Below are positions 32,636 through 44,435 of a stretch of 64,000 nucleotides of DNA, one piece after another. A program made the translations under genes and the position numbers. The stretch lies in NCBI GenBank assembly GCA_963573315.1, contig OY752141.1, positions 2,914,001 to 2,978,000 of the forward strand, read 5' to 3'. The DNA comes from Entomortierella parvispora (Eukaryota > Mortierellomycota > Mortierellomycetes > Mortierellales > Mortierellaceae). The notes beneath the pieces are model-generated. The model ran no database searches and was not told the origin of the DNA. It saw nothing but the letters and a program-made list of their open reading frames with translations. Within the stretch, counting starts at the first letter, position 1. Each line of letters begins with the position of its first letter.

Positions 32636-33264
32636 TTCTTTTTTCTTTTGATCAATAAAAACTCTAGGCAATCTTTTATTCTTCTTGTGAAGCCCTCCGA
32701 CTAACACCCGAGTGCTGTGTTGATGGCATGGACATGGGCATGGGCATGGGCATGGGTTTATTCACTTTATTTTTCCAGTGGGAGACGCTAGATTCCAGCA
32801 AAGGACGAAAGGATATCTGAAGATAAACATGCCGATTGTAGGAGCGGGAATTGTCGCGTCCCCGTCTCCATCCATGCATCGGAGAGATGTTCCGCTACTT
32901 GTCGAGCCGCAGACACCTCTCTGTGGCCTCGGCAAGAGCTGCATGTCTCTGCGGCACAAGTCACAAACAGAGCGAGTCTTGAGACATTTCCAAGGTTACA
33001 CACATGTGGCGCGTGGTGCATGCGGAAGGTGCGGTCAGGAACGAGCAGGCAGGGCTGCGATGAGCTCAGTGTCTGTTCCCATGAGACTGCGTCAATTTAA
33101 CCCATTCCGTCGATGAGACTCTGTTACCTTTTCTTTTTTTTCCTTCTTCGCTCTTTCCGCCCTCCTTCCATCCACTCACTCACTCACTCACTCACTCACT
33201 CTGTCTTTCCCAGTCTTTTGAACCTCCCCCCTACTTCTCCCCTCTCCTTGTCACTTGAACTGCT
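32636..33264. other. Intergenic with microsatellites
   Basis: Contains a (GGGCAT)n run near 32727-32757 and an (ACTC)n run at 33174-33200 that lies about 65 bp upstream of the next start. No gene is seen. Confidence 0.55.
33174..33200. repeat. (ACTC)n microsatellite in F-box gene leader
   Basis: About seven uninterrupted ACTC units precede a pyrimidine-rich leader and the F-box gene start. Confidence 0.85.
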
Positions 33265-35232
33265 ATGGCGCCATTGCATAGAGATACCGTCCTGTCCATC
33301 CCCGAACTTGTAGCACACATCCTCAACTCTCTCGGGCCACGATCTCTTTGCTCTTTACGTCTGGTCAGCCGAAGCTTTCATCAAGCATGCATCCCTCACT
33401 TTTGTATTGCCATCTCTTGGGCCTCTACCACTTCTCCCTCTGAGCATCAGCGACAGTCAGAGCGACATGGTCTCTTTCAGATCTTTCCTGTCAAAGTCTC
33501 TGGCCATCTCGTCAAATCTCTTGCCCTTTCGGATTGTCATCCGCAGACTCTACAAGAGGAAAAGGGTCTAAATGAATGGTGCTCGTTCCTGGTAGGACTG
33601 GAGTCGTTTTCCCTTCAAGAATCAAGTCGAGGACTCGATCCCAACACGGAAAAGACCGTCCTGCCCTGGATTCGACAATGTCCAACGCTCAAACAATTGC
33701 AACTACGGCTCTCAGATATTACCAGAGACGAGGTTCTACAGGACATTCTCCTTGGGTTGGGCTGTGTATCAGGAACCTGTCCAAGGCTGGAATCGCTCTC
33801 CGTCGAAATCAGAAAGGGGGGACGTGGACCAGGTGTGAATCTGCGTTGGGAGGTGTTGATGCAGATGCTGGCTAACTTGCCGAAGCTGAGCAGCCTTTCG
33901 TTGCATGGGTTTACTGTTCTTCGACCAGAGAGTACGATACATGCCGAGAATGACGACAACGACTACGATGCTGGCGACGAGGAGTCAGAGGAAAAGAAAG
34001 TGAGGCTTGATTGTAGCTTTCCAAAGATCACGCACTTCCAAGCGTCCAATTGCTTCCTGCCAAAGTTCAACCTGGCCCGTCTCTTTCCCAACGTTAAAAG
34101 CCTCGGAGTCTTTTCTTTAGATGACAGATTTTACATTGGTTGTCTGTCGTCAGGCTTGATCCCGAGTGATCATATCAGCAGTGTCAACAATGGCTCAAGT
34201 ATAGACCCAAGCACGCAGGCTCTTCCTTTGAGTCTGGACCGACTTTCGTTAGGGGCATTGACGGCCGATAACATGGATGCTGTCCTAGATGCTCTTGGGC
34301 CTGATCGCAGTGGTCGCAGTCGTAACAATTTTTCCTCTGGTGGTAGGCTACATGTGGACGCGCAAGCAACACTGACAAAGACGATCAAGCCTGTGGCCTT
34401 ATCCATCCTACTTCTGAGCAAGATCGAGTTTGACCCTTTTGCAACCGCGCTTCAGGACCGTGGGATTGAAGTGAGAGAGTTTACTTTTACAATGGGAGTT
34501 AGCAACCTGGCGTCAGTACTCTCCAAGCCCTGTTTCAAGAAGCTGCAGGTCCTATATGTGACCAATCTTGGAATTCGATTTGGGACCTGGCAATTAGAAT
34601 TGGATCCTCCTCTCGCTGGCACCAATATACAAAGGAGAGGCGGCTACGGTGACTTGCATTCGAACGCGTTCCATGATGAAGAATTTTCTCTGGCCTCGAT
34701 CGACGCAACGTTTATCCACTCCAAGATACCATTTGCACAATCATTACGAATTTTGCACCTAGGCGCTGGTGATTTTGGAAACGGCCGGTTTGAAGAACGT
34801 GAAAGAAGCCGCTGTCGCTTTATGGGTGAGATTACACTCCAAGGCTATAGTCAACAATACCCAACCGTGGTCATGAGGCGGGTTCTAGCTTGTCTGCCGG
34901 TGCTGGAAGAATTCTCCCTGGGCACCGCGCTGGAGGACTTGTCGTTGTTTGAAGGACTTGGCCGATGCTCCCGATCGGAAAGACAAAGCATGTGGGGCGA
35001 GTGGCGTGACTTCATGGCGGTGAAGGCGAGTACTGAGAGCCTTAAAGACAAAGAAAATGATGAAGAGTCTGAGAACTGGCTGAAAAATGAACGCCCGTTT
35101 TTGAGGAACCTTAGAATTTTTTCGAGCACAGAGGTGACCAAGACCCACAAAACGAGAATTGCGGCGTGGCAAAAGTCTTTGGAGTATCGGTTCAGGTTCT
35201 TGGAAATCTTGAGGATCTCGCCAGATGAATAA
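33265..35232 (+). CDS. F-box protein with leucine-rich repeat-like region
   Basis: Single exon, 655 residues, ATG in a GCTATGGC context. An F-box motif opens the protein at residues ~8-50 (DTVLSIPELVAHILNSLGPR, SLCSLRLVSRSFHQACIPH), the Skp1-binding part of SCF ubiquitin ligases. The rest carries irregular Leu-rich strands and helices (LKQLQLRLSDI, CPRLESLSVEI, LPKLSSLSLHGF, LRILHLGAGDF), consistent with a divergent LRR substrate-binding domain. Acidic loops occur near residue 235. The target is unknown. It is followed 360 bp downstream by a second F-box gene in the same direction; sequence similarity outside the F-box is low, so this is not a recent duplication. Confidence 0.85.
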   Translation: MAPLHRDTVLSIPELVAHILNSLGPRSLCSLRLVSRSFHQACIPHFCIAISWASTTSPSEHQRQSERHGLFQIFPVKVSGHLVKSLALSDCHPQTLQEEKGLNEWCSFLVGLESFSLQESSRGLDPNTEKTVLPWIRQCPTLKQLQLRLSDITRDEVLQDILLGLGCVSGTCPRLESLSVEIRKGGRGPGVNLRWEVLMQMLANLPKLSSLSLHGFTVLRPESTIHAENDDNDYDAGDEESEEKKVRLDCSFPKITHFQASNCFLPKFNLARLFPNVKSLGVFSLDDRFYIGCLSSGLIPSDHISSVNNGSSIDPSTQALPLSLDRLSLGALTADNMDAVLDALGPDRSGRSRNNFSSGGRLHVDAQATLTKTIKPVALSILLLSKIEFDPFATALQDRGIEVREFTFTMGVSNLASVLSKPCFKKLQVLYVTNLGIRFGTWQLELDPPLAGTNIQRRGGYGDLHSNAFHDEEFSLASIDATFIHSKIPFAQSLRILHLGAGDFGNGRFEERERSRCRFMGEITLQGYSQQYPTVVMRRVLACLPVLEEFSLGTALEDLSLFEGLGRCSRSERQSMWGEWRDFMAVKASTESLKDKENDEESENWLKNERPFLRNLRIFSSTEVTKTHKTRIAAWQKSLEYRFRFLEILRISPDE

Positions 35233-35595
35233 AACTCATTATTATAGCCTCTCCTTACTATACCGTGTCTTTGTGTCTTCTGGGGGGACTGTCTACACCT
35301 GTTATTGACACAGAGATTGGGTGCCGCAGTCAGATACCGGAGTGTGAAGACAAAGGCAAGAAACGAACGCGTGTGGCAAAAAATGAGGACTCGTGTCGCG
35401 TGGCTGCGGTCCGTCCGACCCTGTCCCTTGGCTGCGGTCCGCTGCTTCCTTCATGGCTTTTCAGTAGCAATAAAACGACCTTACGATCGCCCATGACATT
35501 CTTTGCTCTTTAGGCCTTTACCGCTCTCTTACCCACCTTACCCCTCCTCCACTCTTCCCTCACTATCCCTCCTTACACATACTTCACCACGCACT
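35233..35595. other. Intergenic, promoter of second F-box gene
   Basis: A pyrimidine-rich leader lies directly 5' of ATG 35596. Nothing else is recognised. Confidence 0.5.
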
Positions 35596-38094
35596 ATGCC
35601 TCCTTTCCGAAAACTCACTCTAGCAGACAATCATCCCGTCACCAGTATTCTCTTTGCGCAACGTGAATCCAAACCCAACGAGGATGCAATTGATGGTGTC
35701 GATCCATTCTATTGTAGCACGGATTCCGATCTCGAATATGGTTCCGAGTTGGAGGACCACGATTATCCCTGGGAAGAGGATATCACGCTCCGACCCAAGA
35801 CGGCAATCCAGCGTTCCAAACCTAGCTCACGACAGCGTCGACGTCAACGGTCTCTGGCTGTCGTGAAGCCGCCTTCCATCCACCCTCGAGCCATACCCCT
35901 CACTCCGATGACAACCAAACCACTGGTCTTTCCCCTCGAGGTCCTGGAGATGGTCTGTCGTTATCTCAGCCAAGCAACGCTTCGGTTCAGCGCGAGTCTT
36001 GTGTCCCGTCAATGGAACGTTGTTTGCAACCCTTTCATCAAACGAACTGTCATCTGGAAGGCTTTCTCAGACGAATATGATCAATTCGTGCTCGACACGC
36101 TCCGAGACGTTGATTCGCTTGAGTGCTGGCTCCATGAAGACCCTGACATGAGCAGCAATTGGTTGCCCTACATGAAACTCGGATTCAGGCTTAAAGCCTG
36201 GGAGACATTCTGGCCGAAGTTGCTGACTCCAATCAAGCAGAGCAATTGTAGTATTATCGACAGTGGAAGTAACACCAACGGCGCCGACAACGATAACAAC
36301 CTTTGCCTGATGGATACGATTCGGCACTTACGATTGTTTTGCCAACCTAACTCCCGAGCTGTCACGTATTTTGATGGTTTGCAGCCCCACTTCAGATCCC
36401 TGCGCTCCTTGGAGTTCAAGATATCCGGGAATGTCATTGGAAGCCTTTCACTCTTCACACTTCTTGACAACAGTCCACAACTTGTGCAGCTTAAGATCAT
36501 GGGTCCAAGGCACTACCAATGGAATTTAATTGCCGGAGATGATGAAGACAACATCATTGATCCTCCAGAGCTGGAATTTGACCCCGATACAGCCCACTTT
36601 CCTGTGAAGCCCAAGGTCATCATTCCTCCAAACAAGTCCTATGCTCAGAGGTATAAACTCGAAGTCTTTGATGCCTTTCTGGTGAATGTGCACCAGCGAG
36701 TCCTCGAGCGTCTCATCTCTACCTGTCCAAATCTTCGGATTTTGAAGGTTCTGGAGGCCAATGCTCGAATTTGGGTACCACAACAAGGATATGTCACCTG
36801 GGAATTAAAACACCAGCGATTATTCGACCACGCAAACGACTGCTGCCCAAGACTGGTGTCCATTGAGGTCCTTCGGCGGGTGCTTGATGAAAGCGATCTC
36901 GATTACTTCCGTTTGACTGCAAAACTCTTTCCGGACGCAAGCATGTTGACACTGAACTGCTATGGTTACATGCCTGAAGCAGCTGGCCTTGAGGCAAGGA
37001 GATTGCTGTCCCAAATTACGTTTCTGCATATCCGCCACGTGGATTCACTGGCAGGATTGAATAGCAACCTGGATCGAATCCTGTGCTTGACTCCTCGACT
37101 CTTGCACTTCATTTCCAGTGAACTTCTTCTTGATTGTAAACAACTCGAGCTCCTTCCAGCGGCCGAGGTGGTTCAGGAGCGACCTCAGTTTATCACGCAC
37201 AATCGAACGCGCAAGAATGCAGTACGGGAGGAGCGACGGTCTCGTCGAAGGGAATCCTTGTTGGCAATTGAGCGGGCTTCCGAAAGAGCTCGTCTTGCCC
37301 GGGAGGCCTCGGGCAGTAATCCACTTCCGGACGTACCCTTGTATTGGCAGTGCCACGATCTTCGAACTCTGGACGTTCATTTACATGCCCTCCCCAGGTT
37401 TGGAGAGTATATACAGCAGCATCAACTCTTCCGGAAATTGACCTCGCTCAAACTTCGAGTCCAGGTTCTGAATGTGGGGCAATACATATCGATCCCTGAT
37501 TGCAAAAAGTTGCCAACTGGTGCCAAGGCCAAGAGTAAAAAAGGTGTCGGTCAGAAGGGTAGAAATACGATGATGGGGACGACGACTGAGGTCCATCTTG
37601 GGTTTTCGCAAAAGGCCGTGATCCCAAAGAGGCACGAAAACGATCTGGAGAATCTTCAGGATCTACCTTCACTTGAGCTTTTAGTCATCTATACTATGGA
37701 CTTGCCTGGGATGGTTCATCACTCTGACTTTGAATTCCTCCGCCGTGTTCCACCCCCCGTGGTGCCAGCTGAGGCATTGAATATGGGCGGGTCTTCTTCC
37801 TCCTCTTCGCCTTCTTTGCCGACAACATCAGGGACGGTCGTCTTTGCAGAAGACATGGTGACTTTTAGTCCGGCAGAGGCCCAATGCACAGAGCCGCATC
37901 TGGAGGAGAGCAGAAAGGAACTTCAAGGTCAAGGACAGACTTGTTGGCCCCGATTGCAAATGTTCAAGATTCGATACCATTACTCCAAGTTTCAGTCAGA
38001 CTATTCCAAGGTGGTCGCCGGCATGGAGCGGATCCGACCGGGAGTCGAGTTCCAGATCAAGTTAATGCCGAACTATGTGATGAATTGCCACTAG
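35596..38094 (+). CDS. F-box protein (second of a pair)
   Basis: Single exon, 832 residues from ATG 35596 (CACTATGCC); the frame is open upstream to 35503 but that stretch is leader-like. An F-box lies at residues ~108-155 (LVFPLEVLEMVCRYLSQATL, RFSASLVSRQWNVVCNPF) after an acidic N-terminus. The rest is a divergent Leu-rich array (LRHLRLFCQP, LRSLEFKISG, CPNLRILKVLEA, HDLRTLDVHLH, TSLKLRVQVLN). A highly charged insertion with many Arg and Glu residues occurs near residues 535-575. It should recruit an unknown substrate to an SCF ligase. Confidence 0.85.
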   Translation: MPPFRKLTLADNHPVTSILFAQRESKPNEDAIDGVDPFYCSTDSDLEYGSELEDHDYPWEEDITLRPKTAIQRSKPSSRQRRRQRSLAVVKPPSIHPRAIPLTPMTTKPLVFPLEVLEMVCRYLSQATLRFSASLVSRQWNVVCNPFIKRTVIWKAFSDEYDQFVLDTLRDVDSLECWLHEDPDMSSNWLPYMKLGFRLKAWETFWPKLLTPIKQSNCSIIDSGSNTNGADNDNNLCLMDTIRHLRLFCQPNSRAVTYFDGLQPHFRSLRSLEFKISGNVIGSLSLFTLLDNSPQLVQLKIMGPRHYQWNLIAGDDEDNIIDPPELEFDPDTAHFPVKPKVIIPPNKSYAQRYKLEVFDAFLVNVHQRVLERLISTCPNLRILKVLEANARIWVPQQGYVTWELKHQRLFDHANDCCPRLVSIEVLRRVLDESDLDYFRLTAKLFPDASMLTLNCYGYMPEAAGLEARRLLSQITFLHIRHVDSLAGLNSNLDRILCLTPRLLHFISSELLLDCKQLELLPAAEVVQERPQFITHNRTRKNAVREERRSRRRESLLAIERASERARLAREASGSNPLPDVPLYWQCHDLRTLDVHLHALPRFGEYIQQHQLFRKLTSLKLRVQVLNVGQYISIPDCKKLPTGAKAKSKKGVGQKGRNTMMGTTTEVHLGFSQKAVIPKRHENDLENLQDLPSLELLVIYTMDLPGMVHHSDFEFLRRVPPPVVPAEALNMGGSSSSSSPSLPTTSGTVVFAEDMVTFSPAEAQCTEPHLEESRKELQGQGQTCWPRLQMFKIRYHYSKFQSDYSKVVAGMERIRPGVEFQIKLMPNYVMNCH

Positions 38095-38541
38095 ATATAT
38101 AAACTCTGACCAACAATAAAGACTATCGTTGAGAAGTTCATACTTTCACACCCAACACGCGCTTTCCTTGTTGAAGATGCGGAGAGGACTGAAACGTGCT
38201 GTTTTGGTGGCGTAACGCGTACGGTGTACGTGCTGGGATGTGACCTTTGTTTCCTCTGTGCAGGCTCAGATGAGGACATTTGCCTGTATTCCTTCGCAAG
38301 TTGCTCATTTCCCGTCCTTACTCCCTCTTTGCTCCTTCGTTCTTATCGACCCATACTAAACGTCCCGTAGGACGAACCTTCACTCTTCCAGCTTAGTTGC
38401 GTGCCAGCCTTCCGCTTCTGCGTGCGATTATCCTTTCAAAAAGTAGCCCTAAAAAAAGAGATTTCTGCGTGCATTCAGGGACGCGGGATACCCTTCATTC
38501 GTGTTCCCAAAGCGTTCCATCTTGCCAGCTCATTCTCTCTA
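38095..38541. other. Intergenic, promoter side of Cdc25 gene
   Basis: The frame used by the Cdc25 gene is open upstream to 38401 but contains no earlier in-frame ATG, so the start is placed at 38542. No other feature seen. Confidence 0.5.
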
Positions 38542-41375
38542 ATGACTTGCGACAAGCCTGCAGCGCATGCATTACATTTGCCGTTGCATGCAGAAGAGGG
38601 AACAAGCCCCGGTCTCACCGATGCCAACGTTCAGAATAATGATGCCATTCCAGACCAGGTTTCAAGGACGCGTGATTCACTAGCCTCGTACTGTTTTTTT
38701 TTGTTTTTTGTTTTTTTGTTATTTTTGGCTACCTGCTGCTGAATCCTGTGTGTAAGTGTGTAGTACCGAAGCTGTTGGCTAACGTTGGCATGATATCTGT
38801 TTACAATTGTCCAGTGACAGTTTCTCCGCCAATCTTGCCTCGGACTCCAAAACTTGCCCTGAATCTCCCAGGGCTTCGTCGTGGGCGGATGGCATAACTG
38901 AGACCTTTGCCAAATTACCCAAAGATATCTCCGGCGCCAACGACAAGATCCTTCAAAAGCCCAGCGATACAGTTGGCCTTGACTCCATGTAAGTTAAGAA
39001 TACGGTCTTCACCGAGGTCCTCTGTTTCGCAATGGGCGTTTTCTTGCCCCCTGTTAACCGTCTCCTTTATTCTAGAAAAAATCTCCAGATCAAGACCGCG
39101 GAGCATTTGCACACAGAGACGACACACGAGGAAATATCTGGAAATGGAACTAGTGTGCTGCCCCATGTCACAACCGATACCCCAAGCCTTTCACCTACCG
39201 TTGTCCAGGAAGAAAGTTCGCCTGTAGCAGAGCTCTCGCAAAAGGTTCTCGACTCGCGTCTCTCCTCCAATGAAGTGGACTCTCATACTCCAGAAAAAGC
39301 TCACTCTGCCAACCTACCACCACCAAGGAAACCGAGACACGATAGCGGTTGCGCTTCTGGATTCTTTTCTGACAACGAAGTTTCGAATCCCTTCATGAGA
39401 AGAAAAAAGTCCAAGAGCTCCTCGACCGATCGTCTGTCCCCTCTGGAACCTGTACAAAGATCCTCCTCACAACCGAAATTTACTGACTCTTCGTCCTCGA
39501 CTTTATCAACTCCAGGCTCTCAAATCAGGCCAGAAACAGAAAAACGTGTGGATGTCAAGGCGGCGGTTGGTGATGGGGCCATGCGCTCTATAATCAATGC
39601 AGGCATGCCGCAGAGACGCGCCAGTGACCTGCCGACTCTGCAAGGTGGAAGAAGTCGACCCAAATCTCAGTTCTTGGATAAAGAAGGGTCTTCCTTCTTC
39701 TCCGATACCGAAGATTCGAGGCCAATGCTGAGAGTTCGTCGCAAGAGCTCTTCCGCAAAGCGAGCCGTGGAAGAGTCGGGTCTCTTTTCAGGTGACGAAG
39801 GCGAGCCCAATCCACGCCGCAAGAAGATTGCAAGGGTCAGACCCACAGATTATGTCCGCGCTACCCTGGAGTAAGTCCATGGATACTAGAAAGCATCTTT
39901 TGTCGTCTTTACGATTCTGAGAAATGGGTATTGTCTTTCTGACTGCAACTCTTTTACATTTTTCTTATTTAAAAACAAAACAGGAATAGCAAGTCTACCA
40001 ACAACCACTTTTCTCTCAGCAGCACTCGATCAGCCAAATCCATTCAGGTGGAGAGGGCGGATACGGGAATTCTGGATGATGGAGACAAGATCATGAAGGA
40101 AGTCGACGACAGAGAATCAAAGGACAACACAACAAATGCACCAAACATCCACCACAGAAATCAAACCAAAGTCCAGAACACAACGCCATTCCTAACAGGA
40201 CTGGAACCAGAACCTCTTGTGCGATCAATGACGGCTATTGGACCTGAGCGGACGCTGGGTCCACTGAAATTGAAGAAAGCCATGTCATTTTTCAGCCCCA
40301 TGTCATTGCATCCAACAGACGGCGAGACTTCAGGGCACTCCTCAACAAGCAAATATACCAGTCCCACCCCCATTGCGGAATCGAAGGGCACTCAATCCTT
40401 TGGACCGGGATTGATGTTCCCACCCTTGACGAGTGCTGCTGGCACAGGTTCTGGAGATGAGCCAGCACCAATATATCCCTCAGCTCCCCGACGGTCATCG
40501 CTCAAGGTCTTAGGCCGCTCCCAGACAATGATCTCGCGCCGAGAGGAGTTCATGGATACCTTGGAATCACACCGTCATGCTGCCATCGACCTTATCCAAC
40601 AGGGCCATCGGTTTTCCCGGCAGGGACCAGTTATTGTGCCAGAAGAGGTTCTCCCGAAGGTGGCACCATTTGCTCCACCCTCCTACATTCCCGATCCAAG
40701 AGCAAAAGAGTGCCAAATCTTGCCTTGTGTTGACTTTGAACCCAAACCGAATGATAGCACCCGTCGAATCTCGCCACAGACAGTAGGTGAACTTCCCCCC
40801 TCCCCCTTTTTTTTCCTTTTTGGAACGAAAACCACTCTCTTTGAACTTTTCTTTCTAAATGGCGTGGGCGTCTGGGGGTTGTTTTATCGGATAGGTTGTT
40901 GATGTCCTTGAAGGCAAGTACAAGGACAAGTACGACGAATTTATTTTGGTGGATTGTCGCTTCCCATATGAATATGAAGGAGGCCACATCAATGGAGCCG
41001 TCAACATCAACACGCTCGACGAACTTGAGAGGCGATTATTGCAGCCGGCGATCACGGACAAACGCGTCCTACTGATCTTTCACTGCGAATTTTCATGTCA
41101 TCGAGGACCTCGCATGTAAGCCCAAGTCGCCCTTTTTCTTCTCTTTCTCTCCTTTGGCGTTGTTGCAGACCCGTTTCAAGGGCGTATTCTTACCTACTTT
41201 GATGGTTAGGGCACGGCATCTGCGCAATGAAGATCGGCATGCGAATGCGGACCACTACCCAGCACTGTTTTACCCCGAGGTCTATGTCATGCAGAGCGGA
41301 TACTCTGTCTTTTTCCGGGATCACCGGAGCCATTGCGTCCCAGAAGCCTACGTCCCCATGGACATTGTTGACTAG
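38542..41375 (+). CDS. CDC25: Cdc25-type M-phase inducer phosphatase
   Basis: Six exons: 38542-38687, 38815-38988, 39076-39870, 39984-40782, 40895-41115, 41210-41375; 766 residues in phase. The C-terminal rhodanese-fold catalytic domain starts at ~639 (VVDVLEGKYKDKYDEFILVD, CRFPYEYEGGHINGAVNINT) and contains the active-site loop HCEFSCHRGPR near 700-710, with nucleophilic Cys and Arg intact; the end FYPEVYVMQSGYSVFF is also family-typical. It should dephosphorylate Thr/Tyr of Cdk1 to trigger mitosis. The long N-terminus is disordered and likely regulatory, with three copies of an FFSDxE...P..RRKS-like motif. Yeast homologues are cdc25 and Mih1. Confidence 0.93.
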
Positions 41376-41720
41376 AAAACTGGAACCTCCCGACGGCTCT
41401 TTTTTCTCTTTGTTCTTCTCTGTTCTTCTCTGGTATTTTCATGTCCCTTCAACACAATATCTTGCATATTGTCTTTTGTGAAGCTTCACTGCCTGACCTT
41501 ACTCATATCCTCGCCGAAAGTCCCAAATCCTATTCATTTTGTACATTAATTAAGTATTTCATGACAATAACACTGTCCTTTTTTATAATATGAGGCACGA
41601 ACAGAGAGTGAAGAATGATGACTAAACGTGTCCTTTTGTTGGCATGTAGAGTTTGGAATGCTAACAAAAAAAAAATCTTTCCGCCGAGAGAGATGAGGAA
41701 CAAAGAGGAGACATCGTCGT
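41376..41720. other. Convergent 3' ends of Cdc25 and Hsp110 genes
   Basis: The 345 bp between the two stop codons holds both 3' UTRs, with AT-rich sequence around 41540-41595 suitable for poly-A signals. No gene is seen. Confidence 0.5.
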
Positions 41721-44435
41721 CTAGTCAATGTCCATGTCCTTGGATCCATCGTCCTGTGACTCTGGTGTGCTAGACTGCTTGGGCTCTTGTGGAGTGGTCG
41801 GCTCTGGGGCCTCAACGACCACGGGCTTCGGCTTGGGTTTGTTCAGGATCGGGGTCGCAAAGTAGACAAGCTCATCGCGCTGCTTCCTGATTTCGGTCGA
41901 GGTGATCACGGGCTCCTCGTACTTGTGCTGCATCGACTGGAGCTCCTCCTTGTTCTCGATCCAGGTTTGGGCCTTGGAGACCTTTTCCACAATCTGGTTC
42001 TTTTCTTCCTCAGGGATGTGGGCATACTTCTCCTCGGAGCTCGTTGCCTGCGACATCAGGTGATTGATGGTCTCTCGGAGCTCTCGTGCGGCTGTGGGAC
42101 GGGCCTCGGCCTCGCGGTAGCGACGGATGATTGGATTACCGACAGCCTGTAGCTCTGCCAGCTTGGCCGCATATACCGACTTTGTCGCCTCATCACCCTC
42201 ACCGTAAAGCCAGTTCTCGGCATCGTTCAGTTGCTGCACAAAGGGTGCCCTATCCGCTGGGAAAATGTAGGGCTTGTAGACGCCATCGACCTTGGATCGA
42301 GTATCGTAAATATACTCCTCCAAACTGTTCTTGGCCATCTCTGTATCTACCACCAACTTGTCTGAAGCGATCATCTCCATCTCCCTCTCTCTCAATTCGT
42401 TCAAGAAGGATCGGTCTAGTCCAGACGTAGCACTGACCACAGTCAAGTCCCCCTTCTTGATCAGCTTCTTGACTTTGCGGGAAATGGGCGCATCGGGGTT
42501 CTCGGGATCGATATCCTTCTCGTCGAGGGGTTCTTCCTTGATCACCTCCTCCACCACATACGCGCCCTCGATTGCCAAGACACCATGAATGTTCAATCTG
42601 GCCTTGACCTTAACGCACGCAGGCTCATCATTGACAGGCTCGACCTTCTTGATAGAGAAACGTCCAATCCAGGGGTTGATGCCTGCAGGCAAGTTCTGGG
42701 GATCTGCATACTGGGCCTCCAGATCAAAGGGTTCGGATCTGTAAAAAGTTAAAATCTTGGTTGAAGGGATCGAGTTGTTCTTGTTAAACACCACAAGCTC
42801 AGTCTCCTCCTCCTCGGGTGTAGGCTGCCAAGTCATCTTGATGGGATAGTTGGTGATGTCTTGGACCGTGAAGTCACGGACCTTGAAGGCTGGGGACAAG
42901 ATCGCGCACTGCAGAGCACATCCACGGGCCACAGCCTCGTCCTGGTTCAGAGTGGAGGAGAGTTCCTTCTTGAAGTACGCGGCGATGCGTTCCTTGAGGG
43001 CAGGAATACGGGTCGAGCCTCCGACAATCTCCACGGCGTCAATGTCATCCACGGTCAAGCCAGCCTCTTCCAAGGCCTTGTGTAGAGGTGCTTCCACGCG
43101 GGAGATCAACTCCTTGGCCAACTCCTCAAACTCGGCACGAGTCATCATCGAGGCCACGTCACGGTCCTCCATGATGGACTCGATGTTCAAGGGTGCTTGG
43201 GCATTGGCAGAGAGAACCTTCTTCAACTTTTCACATCCCGCCATCAAGCGGATCATGGCCTTGCCGTTAGACTTTACGTCAATCTTGTACTTTTGCTTGA
43301 ACTCGGCCGCAAAGTGATCCAGCAACATGCGGTCGAAATCACGTCCTCCAAAGTGGCGATCAAAAGCGCGCGACTTTACCGTGAGCTGACCCTTGACGAA
43401 CGAAACGATAGAGGCAGTGTAGGTCGAGTGGCCGACATCCACAAAGCAGATATTGCGAGGCTTTTCCTCGGGCAGGTCCGTCTTTGTGATACCATAGCCC
43501 AGAGCAACAGCCGTCGAATCGTTTAAGAGTCTCAACACGTTCAGACCTGCAATCTCAGAGGCGTCCAGAACGGCCCGGCGTTGAACATCCGTGAACCAGG
43601 CGGGGACGGCAATGACGCAATCCGAGACGGGAAGCTTGGTCTCGTGTGTGGCAATCTCCTTCATCTTTGTCAAATACATGGCAAAGAGCTGGACGGTGGT
43701 GAAAGTTGACTCCTGTCCTTGGTAGTTGGCCTTGACGGCTAGCTGGCCGTTGACGTCCACCAGAGGAGCGGTGAGGTACTGTTTCTCAATCTCCTGAACC
43801 TCACGATCCGCAAAGGTGCGACCGACGATACGCTTCAGGGATGAGACTGTATTCTTGAAGTTTGAGATTTCTTGCGTCTTGGCCGTCTCTCCGAGATAGC
43901 GTTGCTTTGGCCCAAAGGACACCAGAGTCTATCAAACGGGGTGGGACAAGATTCGATCTGGTCAGATTTTCTTTTTGTCATTTGTTATTGTTGTGATGTT
44001 GTTGTTGTTGTTGTTGTTGTTGTAGGTGGCTCTTTCTTCAATGACACATGCGCACACAGCGGTATTATGCAATCCTCATCTTTTTCCAGGGTCCCCCCTG
44101 ATCCTCTAAAGGAAGTCTCTATCATGCAAACCTGGTCTACGCAAGCAAAAGTCGGCAAAGAAAACAAAAAAAAAAAAAAAAGGATGACTTACGGGCGTGA
44201 ATCTGTTCGAGACCTCGTTTACGATGACATCGATACCGCGATTCCTGGCCACAGCGATGACCGACTGCAGGTTTCCAAAATCAATACCTACGCCAGAAAA
44301 GAGGGCGAGGTCAGTTCAAGAGCAGAGAGAGAGAGAAGTCGAAGAGTGAGAGCAGGGACTGCGAAAGTGACTATGTATGAAACAGGCTCCAGGGCGGAGC
44401 TGGAAGAAAGGGTTGAACTTACCGACAACCGACAT
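41721..44435 (-). CDS. SSE1: Hsp110 (Sse1-type) nucleotide-exchange chaperone
   Basis: Minus-strand exons: 44423-44435 (13 nt), 44193-44287, 41721-43928; 771 residues. The protein starts [20 protein letters not shown] and continues through an Hsp70-type ATPase domain (residues 1-385: [47 protein letters not shown]) then a beta-sandwich and long helical end. The GIDFGN rather than GIDLGT opening, the acidic [11 protein letters not shown] insertion and the length identify Hsp110 instead of Hsp70. It acts in the cytosol as exchange factor for Ssa-type Hsp70 and holds unfolded proteins. The tail ends DGSKDMDID. It is transcribed away from GCN2 with a TATA box about 165 bp upstream. Confidence 0.96.

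Noticed and set aside
41787-43526. Long plus-strand open frames opposite Hsp110
   Set aside because: They are antisense shadows of a strongly codon-biased coding exon.
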